A DNA stretch of 13,207 bases from an uncultured Prevotella sp. (GTDB lineage: Bacteria > Bacteroidota > Bacteroidia > Bacteroidales > Bacteroidaceae), in NCBI GenBank assembly GCA_938028745.1, contig CALIZL010000104.1, positions 1-13,207 of the forward strand. The letters run 5' to 3'. The notes below the pieces were generated by a model, which was not told the origin of the DNA, ran no database searches, and saw only the letters and a list, made by a program, of their open reading frames with translations. The position numbers and the translations under genes are program-made. Position 1 is the first letter of the stretch, and each line of letters begins with the position of its first letter. Positions 1 to 7,201 of the stretch are shown here, one piece after another.

Positions 1-580
1 TTTATCGTTCAGCATATTATGCCATTTGTTAATCGATTTTAGTGGACACTAGTGAATTTCAACATACTTCATTTGCTCGATTAGTTTTATTACTGAAAGC
101 TGGTGCAACTGATATTCTAACTTCCTCCAACCTTGCTTTACTAATATTCCTTACAAGTTATATTCCCCACAGACATTGTCTCGATGTAGGATTACTGTAC
201 ACTCACTTATTTAACGTTACAAATTATATTTCAGACAAGGAACTTGTGATAATAATTATTTTGACCTTGGACTATTCGTCAGATTGCTACGAATATGAAA
301 TAGTTTAACCCCAATTGCCCCTTAAAGCTTGAACAGGTTTTGTGTGTTGTTGAACATATTCTCTGTCTTGAAAATGAGGACTTTGTGAGCTACGTCAAGA
401 GAATAAGACAGGTAAGATGCCGACAAACACACGAAAGGTGGATAGAAAACTATGGAAAACTACTTATCTTTTGGATATGATATATGGCAACCGATTGGGG
501 ATCAATGTATTGTCTACGAGTTGAAATCCAACTTTAGCTGACAGATTAATTCTACGTTTACATGATGCTGCCATTATTGG
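1..580. other. Intergenic stretch with no convincing gene
   Basis: No recognisable gene, RNA or mobile element is seen here. An open frame of 88 codons on the plus strand (42-308) has no recognisable motif. It is AT-rich and reads like random hydrophobic sequence, so it is not called. The stretch lies upstream of the interspersed repeat copy that begins near 581. It could be a decayed gene or the edge of an accessory region, but nothing visible decides this. Confidence 0.5.
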
Positions 581-1012
581 CTGTGGGCAACAAGCCCTGC
601 AACCACACGGGCTGGCGGTCGTAAACGTTCGAGCTTACTATACCGACTCCCATGTGTTTGTACCTGGCATAATCGCTATCTTGTCTAGTTTTCGGCAAGA
701 AATTTAACATTATGAGTGTTTTTTTCCAACCAATCGTCCATCTTGCTGCAAATAATCGATTCTTGCGAAGGTTTGTTTGGGTGCAAAAAGGGGTAGCATG
801 TAAATGTTGGCAAGATGAATATTTATTTGATAACGCCGCCATTTGCACCCATTTTGGGGATATTTGCTACAAGATAAAGTGCGTTTTGGTGCAAAATGAA
901 CTGAGTTTTGGTGCAAAATGAACTGCGTTTTGGTGCAAAACGCAAGGTAAAATGCCGCGAATTGCAGTGCGTTTTGCTGCTAAACGCAAGCTTAAATGCT
1001 GCTAAATGCAAG
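581..1012 (+). repeat. Interspersed repeat, copy A (leader plus 22-bp array)
   Basis: This segment is homologous to 12853-13207 in the same orientation. The match is clearest from about 703 onward. Shared landmarks in the same order are TTTAACATTATGAG, GCAAATAATCGATTC, GCGAAG, TGCAAAAAG, ATGAATATTTATTT and GCCGCCATTTGCACC. Similarity weakens upstream of about 700 and the left boundary is approximate. The leader runs into a tandem array of 22-bp units (881-1012). Short minus-strand open frames across it (558-848, 823-1050) are most likely by-products of the repeat. I do not know a name for this family. Confidence 0.8.
881..1012 (+). repeat. 22-bp tandem repeat array A, six units
   Basis: Six contiguous units of exactly 22 bp start at 881, 903, 925, 947, 969 and 991. 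The core is GCGTTTTGGTGC followed by AAAATG or AAACGC. The segment at 859-880 may be a further decayed unit. Units 4 and 6 have diverged strongly, but the 22-bp register is kept without indels. Units are self-complementary: 924-944 has perfect 8-bp arms, TGCGTTTT and AAAACGCA, around a GGTGC loop. There are no unique spacers, so it is not a CRISPR array. Confidence 0.85.
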
Positions 1013-1339
1013 ACGATAAGAATAAATATCCGCTGTAATTGTATAAACAAAACCTTTTGAAACCATGAAACACATGGCTGAATGGGGCAAAATAGCCATT
1101 AAAATGTGGGGTTTTAGGTACTAAAAGTGCGTAATCGGGCTTCAAAAATCATGAGATGGTAACCGATCTAGAAAGGCTAAATAGTGCAAAATGCAGGTTT
1201 TTTCTTGAAAATGGACAAAACAAAAGACGTGAATGACTAGAAATAGTGGCTTTTTACCTACTTTTCAGCCAATATTTTCGCTAGACCGAAGTGAAAATTA
1301 GAGCGATATTGTAAAATAAAAGTAACGGTTTTTAAGCTT
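1013..1339. other. Intergenic stretch, nothing recognised
   Basis: AT-rich sequence between the 22-bp array and the octamer array. No open frame with recognisable content, no RNA gene and no strong terminator were seen. A weak inverted repeat (ATGGCT and AGCCAT, about 14 bases apart, near 1076-1101) is the only structure noticed. Confidence 0.4.
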
Positions 1340-1477
1340 TGTATATTGATGGGTTGATGAGTTTGTATTATTTTGAATTGATAAGTTTATGAGCTTTAAG
1401 GTTTGAAAGTTGATGAATTGATGTACTTGGTAGTTGTTAAATTTTCGTGAGTTTATAAGCCAATGGGTTGATTTGTG
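1340..1477. repeat. Degenerate 8-bp tandem repeat array 1
   Basis: Read on the plus strand, the sequence divides into about 17 octamers from 1340 to 1477 with one 2-base insertion (1444-1445). Examples are GATGGGTT, GATGAGTT, GATAAGTT, TATGAGCT, GATGAATT, CGTGAGTT and TATAAGCC. The approximate consensus is KATGAGTT. The units are too diverged for a recent microsatellite, but the register is well kept. A second array with the same unit lies at 8973-9060. A minus-strand open frame (1298-1492) across it gives only repeat-derived sequence and is not called. Confidence 0.75.
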
Positions 1478-1748
1478 CTCCACGCCTCTCAATTTATAAA
1501 AGTAGTATAGCCACCATTATTGGATTTGAAAGGCCATAGCTGCATTGTAAGCAAACAAAAGTTTACCTTTTCCTCAGCGAAAGCGTTTATTGATGCTACG
1601 CACGTCTTGCATTCTTCTAACAACATTTTTCCAAAAGCAATTCTGTTTAACTATAAAAGTCAAGACGACATCAAATACTGAATTTAACAAAGGATGGTTG
1701 TTGGGAAAAGAGATTAAAAGATGCCCTAATGAGACCTTGTTAGGGATA
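1478..1748. other. Intergenic stretch, nothing recognised
   Basis: Short overlapping open frames exist on both strands (1590-1787 plus, 1574-1792 minus), each about 65-72 codons. Neither has a recognisable domain, and both run through the operon terminator hairpin. The stretch is treated as non-coding. Confidence 0.45.
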
Positions 1749-1791
1749 AAAAAACGGGTTACAGTTGGGAGATTTGTCCAATTGTAACCCA
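1749..1791 (-). terminator. Intrinsic terminator of manC-gmd-fcl operon
   Basis: An inverted repeat of 13 bp with one G-T wobble pairs 1757-1769 (GGGTTACAGTTGG) with 1779-1791 (CCAATTGTAACCC) around a 9-base loop. On the minus strand the stem is followed by a run of seven T (1749-1755). This is the classic intrinsic terminator shape and lies about 100 bases past the fcl stop codon. No comparable T run follows it on the plus strand, so it serves the minus strand. Confidence 0.88.
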
Positions 1792-1888
1792 TTAATCGTA
1801 ATGTTAAAATGCAACTTTCATTTAAATGTATACAAATAGGTATCTAAGAAAGCGTCACCTCTGCACAACTGAACGCAGGTTGTTGCCG

Positions 1889-3061
1889 CTATGCTTTCAG
1901 GTCGTTTTGATACCAAGCGAAGAGTTTTGACACGCCATCGGCAATCTCCACCTTGTGTTTCCAGCCAAGATTGTTCAGCTTTGTAACATTGGTGAGTTTG
2001 CGTGGAGTGCCATCTGGTTTGGTAGAGTCGAACTGGATGTTGCCCTTAAAGTCAACGGCTTGCGCTATGAGTTGCGCCAATTGCTTGATTGTAATTTCCT
2101 TTCCCGTGCCAACATTTATGTGGCAGTTCCTTATTTCGCCCAATGCGGGAATGGCACCACCACGTCCTGCGTTCGAGTTTCGGTCGTTTTGGCCGTTGGT
2201 TTCCGCTCCATAGAAAACCGAAGAGTATTTCTCGATGCCGATGATGTCGCTGAAATCCACGTTAAGCAATACATGTACGCTGGCGTCGGCCATGTCTTCG
2301 CTCCACAAAAACTCGCGAAGTGGTTTGCCCGTACCCCACAGTTGCACAGCATTGTCGGCAACACCATATTTGGAGAGCACCTCTAAAATACGCTGTTCTT
2401 GGGCAGTGCCGTCAACACCTTCCACTGGGCGTTTGTTTAAGTCGGTGCGAATAGCTTGCCAATTGCCTTCGTTGATAAGCTTGGCAAGGTAAATCTTTCG
2501 CATCATGGCTGGCATAACGTGGCTGTTTTCCAAGTGAAAATTGTCGTTTGGCCCATATAAGTTGGTGGGCATCACGGCAATATAGTTTGTGCCATACTGC
2601 AAATTGTAGCTCTCGCACATTTTCAGTCCCGATATTTTGGCTAGTGCATACTCCTCGTTGGTGTATTCCAGGGGCGAAGTAAGCAGCTCGTCTTCCTTTA
2701 TTGGCTGGGTGGCGTTTTTGGGATAGATACATGTTGAACCCAAAAAGAGTAGCTTTTTAACGTTGTGGCGGAACGATTCGCTAATTACATTGCACTGCAT
2801 CTGCATGTTCAGCATGATGAAGTCGGCACGATATAGCGAGTTGGCCATGATGCCTCCCACGTGTGCCGCGGCCAAAACCACGGCTTCGGGCTGTTCTTCG
2901 TCGAAGAAAGCGCGCACTTGCGCTTGGTTGGTGAGGTCTAGTTCGCCGTGTGTTCGCCCCACAAGGTTGTGATACCCCCTTGTTTCGAGGTTCTTCCAAA
3001 TGGCCGACCCAACAAGTCCGCGGTGCCCGGCCACATATATTTTCGTATCTTTATGTAGCAT
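1889..3061 (-). CDS. fcl: GDP-L-fucose synthase
   Basis: Cytosolic NADPH-dependent 3,5-epimerase/4-reductase that turns GDP-4-keto-6-deoxy-D-mannose into GDP-L-fucose. It is an extended short-chain dehydrogenase. A Rossmann GxxGxxG motif sits at residues 12-18 (GHRGLVG). The catalytic set is visible as Ser109 and Cys111 in GSTCIYP, Tyr138 and Lys142 in YALAK, and His181 in SHVMP, matching the E. coli enzyme with a two-residue offset. At 390 residues it is longer than the roughly 320-residue E. coli enzyme. The extra length is in a loop at about 198-230 and a glycine/asparagine-rich stretch at about 272-308, before the conserved INVGTGKE at 315-322. From memory, such extra length occurs in Bacteroidales homologues. 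It is the last gene of the operon, 25 bp after gmd. Confidence 0.96.
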   Translation of the reverse strand: MLHKDTKIYVAGHRGLVGSAIWKNLETRGYHNLVGRTHGELDLTNQAQVRAFFDEEQPEAVVLAAAHVGGIMANSLYRADFIMLNMQMQCNVISESFRHNVKKLLFLGSTCIYPKNATQPIKEDELLTSPLEYTNEEYALAKISGLKMCESYNLQYGTNYIAVMPTNLYGPNDNFHLENSHVMPAMMRKIYLAKLINEGNWQAIRTDLNKRPVEGVDGTAQEQRILEVLSKYGVADNAVQLWGTGKPLREFLWSEDMADASVHVLLNVDFSDIIGIEKYSSVFYGAETNGQNDRNSNAGRGGAIPALGEIRNCHINVGTGKEITIKQLAQLIAQAVDFKGNIQFDSTKPDGTPRKLTNVTKLNNLGWKHKVEIADGVSKLFAWYQNDLKA

Positions 3062-3086
3062 TTTGCTGGTTGAATGGAGATGCGGC

Positions 3087-4172
3087 CTATTCGGGCATCT
3101 GCGCCTTGATATATAGTTTTTTAACGAACAGCATATCGTGTTCTACCATCTTTTTAATCAATTCGTTGAAAGACGTTTTGGTAGGATTCCATCCCAACTT
3201 CGTCTTTGCTTTTGTGGGATCGCCAAGAAGTTGGTCAACCTCGCATGGACGGAAGTATTTGGGGTCTACCTCAATGAGCACGCGATTGGTTTGAACGTCG
3301 ATACCTTTCTCATTTACACCTTGGCCTTCCCAGCGGATATTAATCCCAGCCTCTTTAAAGGCAAGCTCGCAGAACTCGCGAACGGTGTGCATTTCACCCG
3401 TAGCGATGACAAAGTCTTCGGGTTGCTCTTGTTGCAGCATCATCCACATACATTCCACATAGTCTTTGGCATATCCCCAATCGCGCTTGGCATCGAGGTT
3501 ACCCAAATAAAGCTTGTCTTGAAAGCCTTGTTTGATGCGACATGCAGCGAGCGTAATCTTGCGCGTAACGAAAGTTTCGCCCCTTCGTTCGCTTTCGTGG
3601 TTGAACAAGATGCCGTTGCAGCAATACATGTCGTAGCTTTCGCGATAGTTTTTCACAATCCAAAAACCGTATAGCTTGGCCACAGCATAGGGCGAACGGG
3701 GATAGAAAGGTGTGGTTTCTTTCTGCGGAACCTCTTGCACCTTGCCGTAAAGTTCGGAAGTGGAGGCCTGATAGATGCGACATTGCTTTTCTAGTCCGCA
3801 GATACGCACGGCCTCAAGCAATCTCAACACGCCCGTTGCATCAACATCGGCAGTGTATTCGGGTACTTCGAACGACACTTTCACGTGGCTTTGTGCAGCC
3901 AAGTTGTATATTTCGGTGGGCCTAACTTCGCCAATGATGCGGATGAGCGACGACGAATCGGTCATGTCGGCCCAGTGCAGATTGATGGGGCGCTGCTTTT
4001 TCATGTCCCTAACCCATTCGTCTAGGTAGAGATGTTCTATCCTTCCCGTGTTGAACGACGACGAACGTCTTAGCAATCCATGTACATCGTAACCCTTCTC
4101 GCTTAAGAGTTCAGCCAGATAACTGCCGTCTTGACCAGTGATGCCTGTTATGAGCGCAACTTTTCTTTCCAT
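3087..4172 (-). CDS. gmd: GDP-mannose 4,6-dehydratase
   Basis: Cytosolic enzyme that dehydrates GDP-D-mannose to GDP-4-keto-6-deoxy-D-mannose, the substrate of the next gene product. The 361-residue length is normal. The nucleotide-binding motif TGITGQDGSYLAE is at residues 9-21. The segment LLRRSSSFNTGRIEHL at 33-48 is typical of GMD. The active site is visible as the STSELYG segment (137-143, with Thr138 and Glu140) and Tyr162/Lys166 in YAVAK. The substrate segment NHESERRGETFVTRKIT (191-207) is fully conserved. It starts 15 bp after the manC stop codon, and fcl follows after 25 bp, so the three genes are almost certainly co-transcribed. Confidence 0.97.
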   Translation of the reverse strand: MERKVALITGITGQDGSYLAELLSEKGYDVHGLLRRSSSFNTGRIEHLYLDEWVRDMKKQRPINLHWADMTDSSSLIRIIGEVRPTEIYNLAAQSHVKVSFEVPEYTADVDATGVLRLLEAVRICGLEKQCRIYQASTSELYGKVQEVPQKETTPFYPRSPYAVAKLYGFWIVKNYRESYDMYCCNGILFNHESERRGETFVTRKITLAACRIKQGFQDKLYLGNLDAKRDWGYAKDYVECMWMMLQQEQPEDFVIATGEMHTVREFCELAFKEAGINIRWEGQGVNEKGIDVQTNRVLIEVDPKYFRPCEVDQLLGDPTKAKTKLGWNPTKTSFNELIKKMVEHDMLFVKKLYIKAQMPE

Positions 4173-4187
4173 GTTGTATAAAGTATG

Positions 4188-5252
4188 TTATTCGCTGAAT
4201 TGTTTTATACGTTGTTCTTCACTTCGTTTGCAAATAAGCAAAATGCCATCTTGTTCGGCCACGATACAATCGTCGAGCCCTTGTATCACCACACGTTGTT
4301 CTTGGGTGGTGTGCACGATGCAATTGTGCGAATCGAAGAGCTTAATGTTGTTTCCGATGCAGGCATTGCCATAAAGGTCGCGCTTAGACTGCTCCCAAAG
4401 GCTGCCCCAAGTGCCTAAATCGCTCCACCCGAACTCGGCAGGACAAACGAAAATCTCTTCTGCTTTCTCCATGATGGCATAGTCTACCGAGATGTTTTCG
4501 CACTGTGGATAGGTCTCGTCAATCTTCGTTTGCTCTTCGCTTGTTCCATAATAGGGCATCAATCCTTCGAAAAGCTTGCTCATTGCAGGCTGATAAACCC
4601 TGAACGCGTTGACAATGGTATGTACGCTCCAAATGAAAATGCCTGCATTCCAGAAGTAGTTGTTCTTGCTGATATATTCTGTTGCCGTGGGCAGGTCGGG
4701 CTTTTCGCGGAACGAATCGACCCTGAACACCTCGGTATTACGAGCCGAATTGACGCTGAGGTCGGCTTGAATGTATCCGTATCCCGTTTCGGGGCGTGTG
4801 GGTTTCATGCCTAATGTGAGTATGGCGTCTGTTTCGCTAGTGAATTTAAGGCATGAATTAACCACGCGTCTAAACTCCTGTACGTCTGTCACCACATGGT
4901 CGCTAGGGGTGACAATGACGTTAGCTCCTGGGCATTCTTTTTTTATTCGCCAGCTAACGTATGCGATACAGGGGGCAGTGTTGCGCCTACATGGTTCGAG
5001 TAAGATGTGGCTTGGGTCGATTTCGGGCAGCTGCTCGGCCACCACACTTTGGTATTTCTTGTTGGTTACAATCCATACGTTCGACGGAGGGCATACAGTT
5101 GCAAACCTGTCGAGCGTGAGTTGCAACAACGAACGCCCCGTGCCAAGCACGTCGATAAATTGCTTTGGCTTCTCTTCGGTGCTCATTGGCCAGAACCTAC
5201 TGCCAACTCCACCTGCCATGATGACGAGATGATTAAAATTGTTCGTGCTCAT
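4188..5252 (-). CDS. manC: Mannose-1-phosphate guanylyltransferase
   Basis: Cytosolic nucleotidyltransferase that makes GDP-mannose from mannose-1-phosphate and GTP, the first step of this operon's pathway. The GTP-binding signature GGVGSRFWPMSTEEKPKQF lies at about residues 14-32. Further family segments are TPSDHVV near 115-121, the FWNAGIF motif in the middle and FGWSDLGTW towards the C-terminus. At 354 residues it has only the guanylyltransferase domain. It lacks the C-terminal mannose-6-phosphate isomerase cupin of bifunctional enzymes, so another gene elsewhere must supply mannose-6-phosphate. It is the first annotated gene of the operon, behind a leader of about 270 nt. The start codon overlaps the stop of a doubtful 69-codon upstream frame (ATGA). 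Confidence 0.94.
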   Translation of the reverse strand: MSTNNFNHLVIMAGGVGSRFWPMSTEEKPKQFIDVLGTGRSLLQLTLDRFATVCPPSNVWIVTNKKYQSVVAEQLPEIDPSHILLEPCRRNTAPCIAYVSWRIKKECPGANVIVTPSDHVVTDVQEFRRVVNSCLKFTSETDAILTLGMKPTRPETGYGYIQADLSVNSARNTEVFRVDSFREKPDLPTATEYISKNNYFWNAGIFIWSVHTIVNAFRVYQPAMSKLFEGLMPYYGTSEEQTKIDETYPQCENISVDYAIMEKAEEIFVCPAEFGWSDLGTWGSLWEQSKRDLYGNACIGNNIKLFDSHNCIVHTTQEQRVVIQGLDDCIVAEQDGILLICKRSEEQRIKQFSE

Positions 5253-5520
5253 AAAATCGTTATATTTATATCCTTACAGGGTTTGGTGGCAGGCAAAAAA
5301 CAGGCTATTCTTTGTTTTGTTTTGCGGCATTCGCTTGTAGATGAGCGGTTATTGTGCCTGCGCATTCCCTTGTATATTGTGCTGATTGTTAATTGTTTGA
5401 AACAAGGCATAACGCTTTCTGCCTTATTGTTCACCGTTCTTAATCTGGTGAAGGCCATGTAATGACAATTCGTTTTTATCGTTCATTAAGTGCTGTGTGC
5501 TTATTATTCCAAGCTTTCAC
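5253..5520 (-). other. Long 5' leader of the manC operon
   Basis: If the promoter at 5527-5557 is correct, the manC transcript has a leader of about 270 nt. It contains a 69-codon frame (5249-5458 on the minus strand) whose TGA stop overlaps the manC ATG by four bases. The predicted peptide has no recognisable motif and may be spurious. No known riboswitch or strong terminator was recognised in the leader. Confidence 0.4.
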
Positions 5521-5526
5521 CGCAGG

Positions 5527-5557
5527 CAAAGTTAGCGTTTTTTTTTAAGCCTACAAA
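5527..5557 (-). promoter_or_regulatory. Predicted promoter of manC-gmd-fcl
   Basis: On the minus strand there is TTTG (5557-5554), a 19-base spacer, and TAACTTTG (5534-5527). This fits the Bacteroidetes -33/-7 consensus TTTG and TAnnTTTG used by the primary sigma factor. Transcription would start near 5520. It is back to back with the rpoD promoter. Confidence 0.68.
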
Positions 5558-5575
5558 AACATTTCGGCATTTCTT

Positions 5576-5678
5576 TTTGCAAGGTGTTACGGCTTGGCAC
5601 ACTTCTTGGTGTTAATACATTGGCAAAAACTTGCGTATCTGGTTTTTTTTCATTACCTTTGCAAGGTTTTACGGCATG
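5576..5678 (+). repeat. Direct repeat pair flanking the rpoD promoter
   Basis: TTTGCAAGGTGTTACGGC (5576-5593) recurs as TTTGCAAGGTTTTACGGC (5658-5675), with one mismatch in 18 and an offset of 82 bases. The downstream copy overlaps the end of the -7 element and the expected first transcribed bases of rpoD. The upstream copy lies between the two divergent promoters. It may be a regulator site, a duplicated promoter remnant or coincidence. Confidence 0.6.
5631..5661 (+). promoter_or_regulatory. Predicted promoter of rpoD
   Basis: TTG (5631-5633), a 20-base spacer and TACCTTTG (5654-5661) match the Bacteroidetes promoter pattern. Transcription would start near 5668, giving a leader of about 60 nt before the ATG at 5728. 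Confidence 0.7.
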
Positions 5679-5727
5679 TTTTAATAAACAAGTTAACGGA
5701 CATTTAAAATTGATGTGAGGTTACAAA

Positions 5728-6600
5728 ATGAGGCAATTAAAAATTCAAAAAAGCATTACCAATCGTTCTAGTGAGGCACTTGACAAATACCTTGTTGAGA
5801 TAGGAAGGGCTCCATTGATTTCAATTGATGAGGAAATAGAGCTTGCCCAGAAGATAAGGAAGGGTGGCCCAGAGGGCGAGAAGGCGAAAGACAAACTGGT
5901 TACGGCCAATCTACGCTTTGTTGTGTCTGTTGCGAAACAGTATCAACATCAAGGGTTGACGCTTACCGACTTGATAGACGAGGGTAATATTGGGTTGATT
6001 AAGGCTGCACAAAAGTTCGACGAGACACGCGGTTTCAAGTTCATCTCGTACGCCGTTTGGTGGATACGCCAAAGCATCCTTCAAGCCATTGCTGAACAAA
6101 GTCGTATTGTGAGGCTACCTCTTAACCAAGTTGGCTCGCTCAACAAAATCAATCACGAGATAAATAAGTTTGAACAAGAAAACCAACGTCATCCTTCCGT
6201 TTCAGAATTGTCGGATGCGACAAACATCGACGAGGAGAAAATCGGGCAGAGCCTGATGGCAGACGGACACCACGTGAGCATCGATGCACCTTTCCAAGAT
6301 GGCGAAGACAATTGCATGCTTGACGTGATGGCTTCTGGCGATGATAGCCGAACAGACAAGCAAGCCGACCACGAGTCGATGGCACTTGAACTGAATAGCG
6401 TTTTGGCAAAGGTGCTTAAAGATAGGGAAATAACCATTATCCGAGAGTGTTTTGGCATTGGCTGCCACGAAAAGGGACTGGAAGAGATTGGCGACCAGCT
6501 AGGTCTGACACGCGAACGCGTAAGGCAAATACGTGAAAAGAGCATTGCCAAACTGCGCGACAGCGGCAACGCAAAGATTTTAATGAAATATCTGGGCTAA
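5728..6600 (+). CDS. rpoD: Primary RNA polymerase sigma factor (sigma70 family)
   Basis: Housekeeping sigma factor that directs RNA polymerase to the TTTG/TAnnTTTG promoters seen in this window. At 290 residues it is the short Bacteroidetes type (sigma-ABfr). It has no region 1.1 and no long non-conserved insert. Region 1.2 is at about 15-45 (ALDKYLVEIGRAPL onward). Region 2 spans about 50-125 and includes NLRFVVSVAKQYQ, DLIDEGNIGLIKAAQKFD and the -10 recognition segment FKFISYAVWWIRQSI (103-117). Region 3 is about 130-215. Region 4 ends with the helix-turn-helix LGLTRERVRQIREKSIAKLR at 258-277. It is a stand-alone gene with its own promoter and terminator, divergent from manC. The start fits the family's usual N-terminus (MRQLKI). 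Confidence 0.97.
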   Translation: MRQLKIQKSITNRSSEALDKYLVEIGRAPLISIDEEIELAQKIRKGGPEGEKAKDKLVTANLRFVVSVAKQYQHQGLTLTDLIDEGNIGLIKAAQKFDETRGFKFISYAVWWIRQSILQAIAEQSRIVRLPLNQVGSLNKINHEINKFEQENQRHPSVSELSDATNIDEEKIGQSLMADGHHVSIDAPFQDGEDNCMLDVMASGDDSRTDKQADHESMALELNSVLAKVLKDREITIIRECFGIGCHEKGLEEIGDQLGLTRERVRQIREKSIAKLRDSGNAKILMKYLG

Positions 6601-6625
6601 CACATTGCCCTTAACAATGATTACG

Positions 6626-6663
6626 AACATCCCACCATTTATTTGGTGGGATGTTTCTTTTTT
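6626..6663 (+). terminator. Intrinsic terminator of rpoD
   Basis: A perfect 12-bp stem, AACATCCCACCA (6626-6637) and TGGTGGGATGTT (6644-6655), with a 6-base loop, is followed by TCTTTTTT on the plus strand. It begins 26 bases after the rpoD stop codon. Confidence 0.93.
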
Positions 6664-6779
6664 ATAGGCAGTGCCTACAATTGCCCATCCTTTGATAGCG
6701 ATTACTTGGCGTAAAGTATTGATTACTTCGGATTAGTTGAAAGCTTACTTGGTGGCAATATAAAAGGAACTAAACGAAT

Positions 6780-6810
6780 AAGTCCCCTAGTTTCATCAAC
6801 CAGGGGACTT
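6780..6810 (-). terminator. Hairpin downstream of tRNA-Ser
   Basis: A 9-bp inverted repeat, AAGTCCCCT (6780-6788) and AGGGGACTT (6802-6810), with a 13-base loop, starts 16 bases beyond the 3' end of the minus-strand tRNA. The T run behind it on the minus strand is weak and interrupted. It could end tRNA transcription or mark a processing site. It lies between converging transcripts and could also act on the plus strand. Confidence 0.5.
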
Positions 6811-6826
6811 TATCTTTAATGTAAAG

Positions 6827-6914
6827 CGGAGAGAGGGGGATTCGAACCCCCGATACGCTTTAGGCGTATACAAGCTTTCCAGGCGTGCCTCTTCAACCAC
6901 TCGAGCACCTCTCC
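6827..6914 (-). tRNA. tRNA-Ser, anticodon GGA
   Basis: The minus strand folds as a class II tRNA of 88 bases. The acceptor stem GGAGAGG pairs with TCTCTCC (last pair G-T). The anticodon loop CTGGAAA gives anticodon GGA (Ser, codons UCC/UCU). The long variable arm has TATACGC and GCGTA as its stem, as expected for serine. The T arm is GGGGG-TTCGAAT-CCCCC and the discriminator base is G. The 3' CCA is not encoded. One oddity: the anticodon stem CACGC/GCTTG contains an internal C-T mismatch. Confidence 0.95.
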
Positions 6915-6930
6915 TTTGCTATTTCGGGTG

Positions 6931-6961
6931 CAAAAGTAACACATTTTATTGACGTGTGCAA
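6931..6961 (-). promoter_or_regulatory. Predicted promoter of tRNA-Ser
   Basis: On the minus strand, TTG (6961-6959), a 20-base spacer and TACTTTTG (6938-6931) match the Bacteroidetes consensus. Initiation would fall close to 6924, about 10 bases before the mature tRNA 5' end. Confidence 0.65.
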
Positions 6962-7201
6962 CACATTGCGCAGAAAAATGCAAGTGGAAGGCTGTTATGG
7001 CTCTCCGCTTTTAATATACAAGCTTTCTCGTAATCACCAACAATCAATGTCGCTCGCAAGTAGTTTCACACTCAAACCAGCGGGTTCCAACCATGATATA
7101 TGATGACATATATTATTCTCAGAAGAAACTTTGAACGCCAATACGAGTTGTAAGCCCGAACGAAATACATTTTTGGTAGTTTCCGAAACAACTTGAAATG
7201 G
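6962..7201. other. Intergenic region after the B12 operon
   Basis: No gene is recognised. No clear intrinsic terminator is seen for the minus-strand operon that ends at 7202. Only a short AT inverted repeat (ATATATG and CATATAT, near 7096-7113) is present. Read-through towards the tRNA-Ser promoter, or factor-dependent termination, is possible. Confidence 0.4.

Noticed and set aside
42..308. Small 88-codon gene on the plus strand
   Set aside because: No recognisable motif, AT-rich random-looking composition, no neighbour or promoter supporting it.
881..1012. CRISPR array
   Set aside because: The 22-bp units are directly contiguous with no spacers between them, and no cas genes are present.
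558..1050. Two minus-strand hypothetical proteins (558-848 and 823-1050)
   Set aside because: They lie over the interspersed repeat and its 22-bp array. The peptides are translations of repeat units, and copy B carries indels that would break the frame.
1298..1492. 64-codon minus-strand gene
   Set aside because: It is a translation of the 8-bp octamer array, giving repeated HQFINF/LINS-like residues.
1574..1792. Overlapping small genes on both strands (1574-1792 minus, 1590-1787 plus)
   Set aside because: Both run through the operon terminator hairpin and have no recognisable content.
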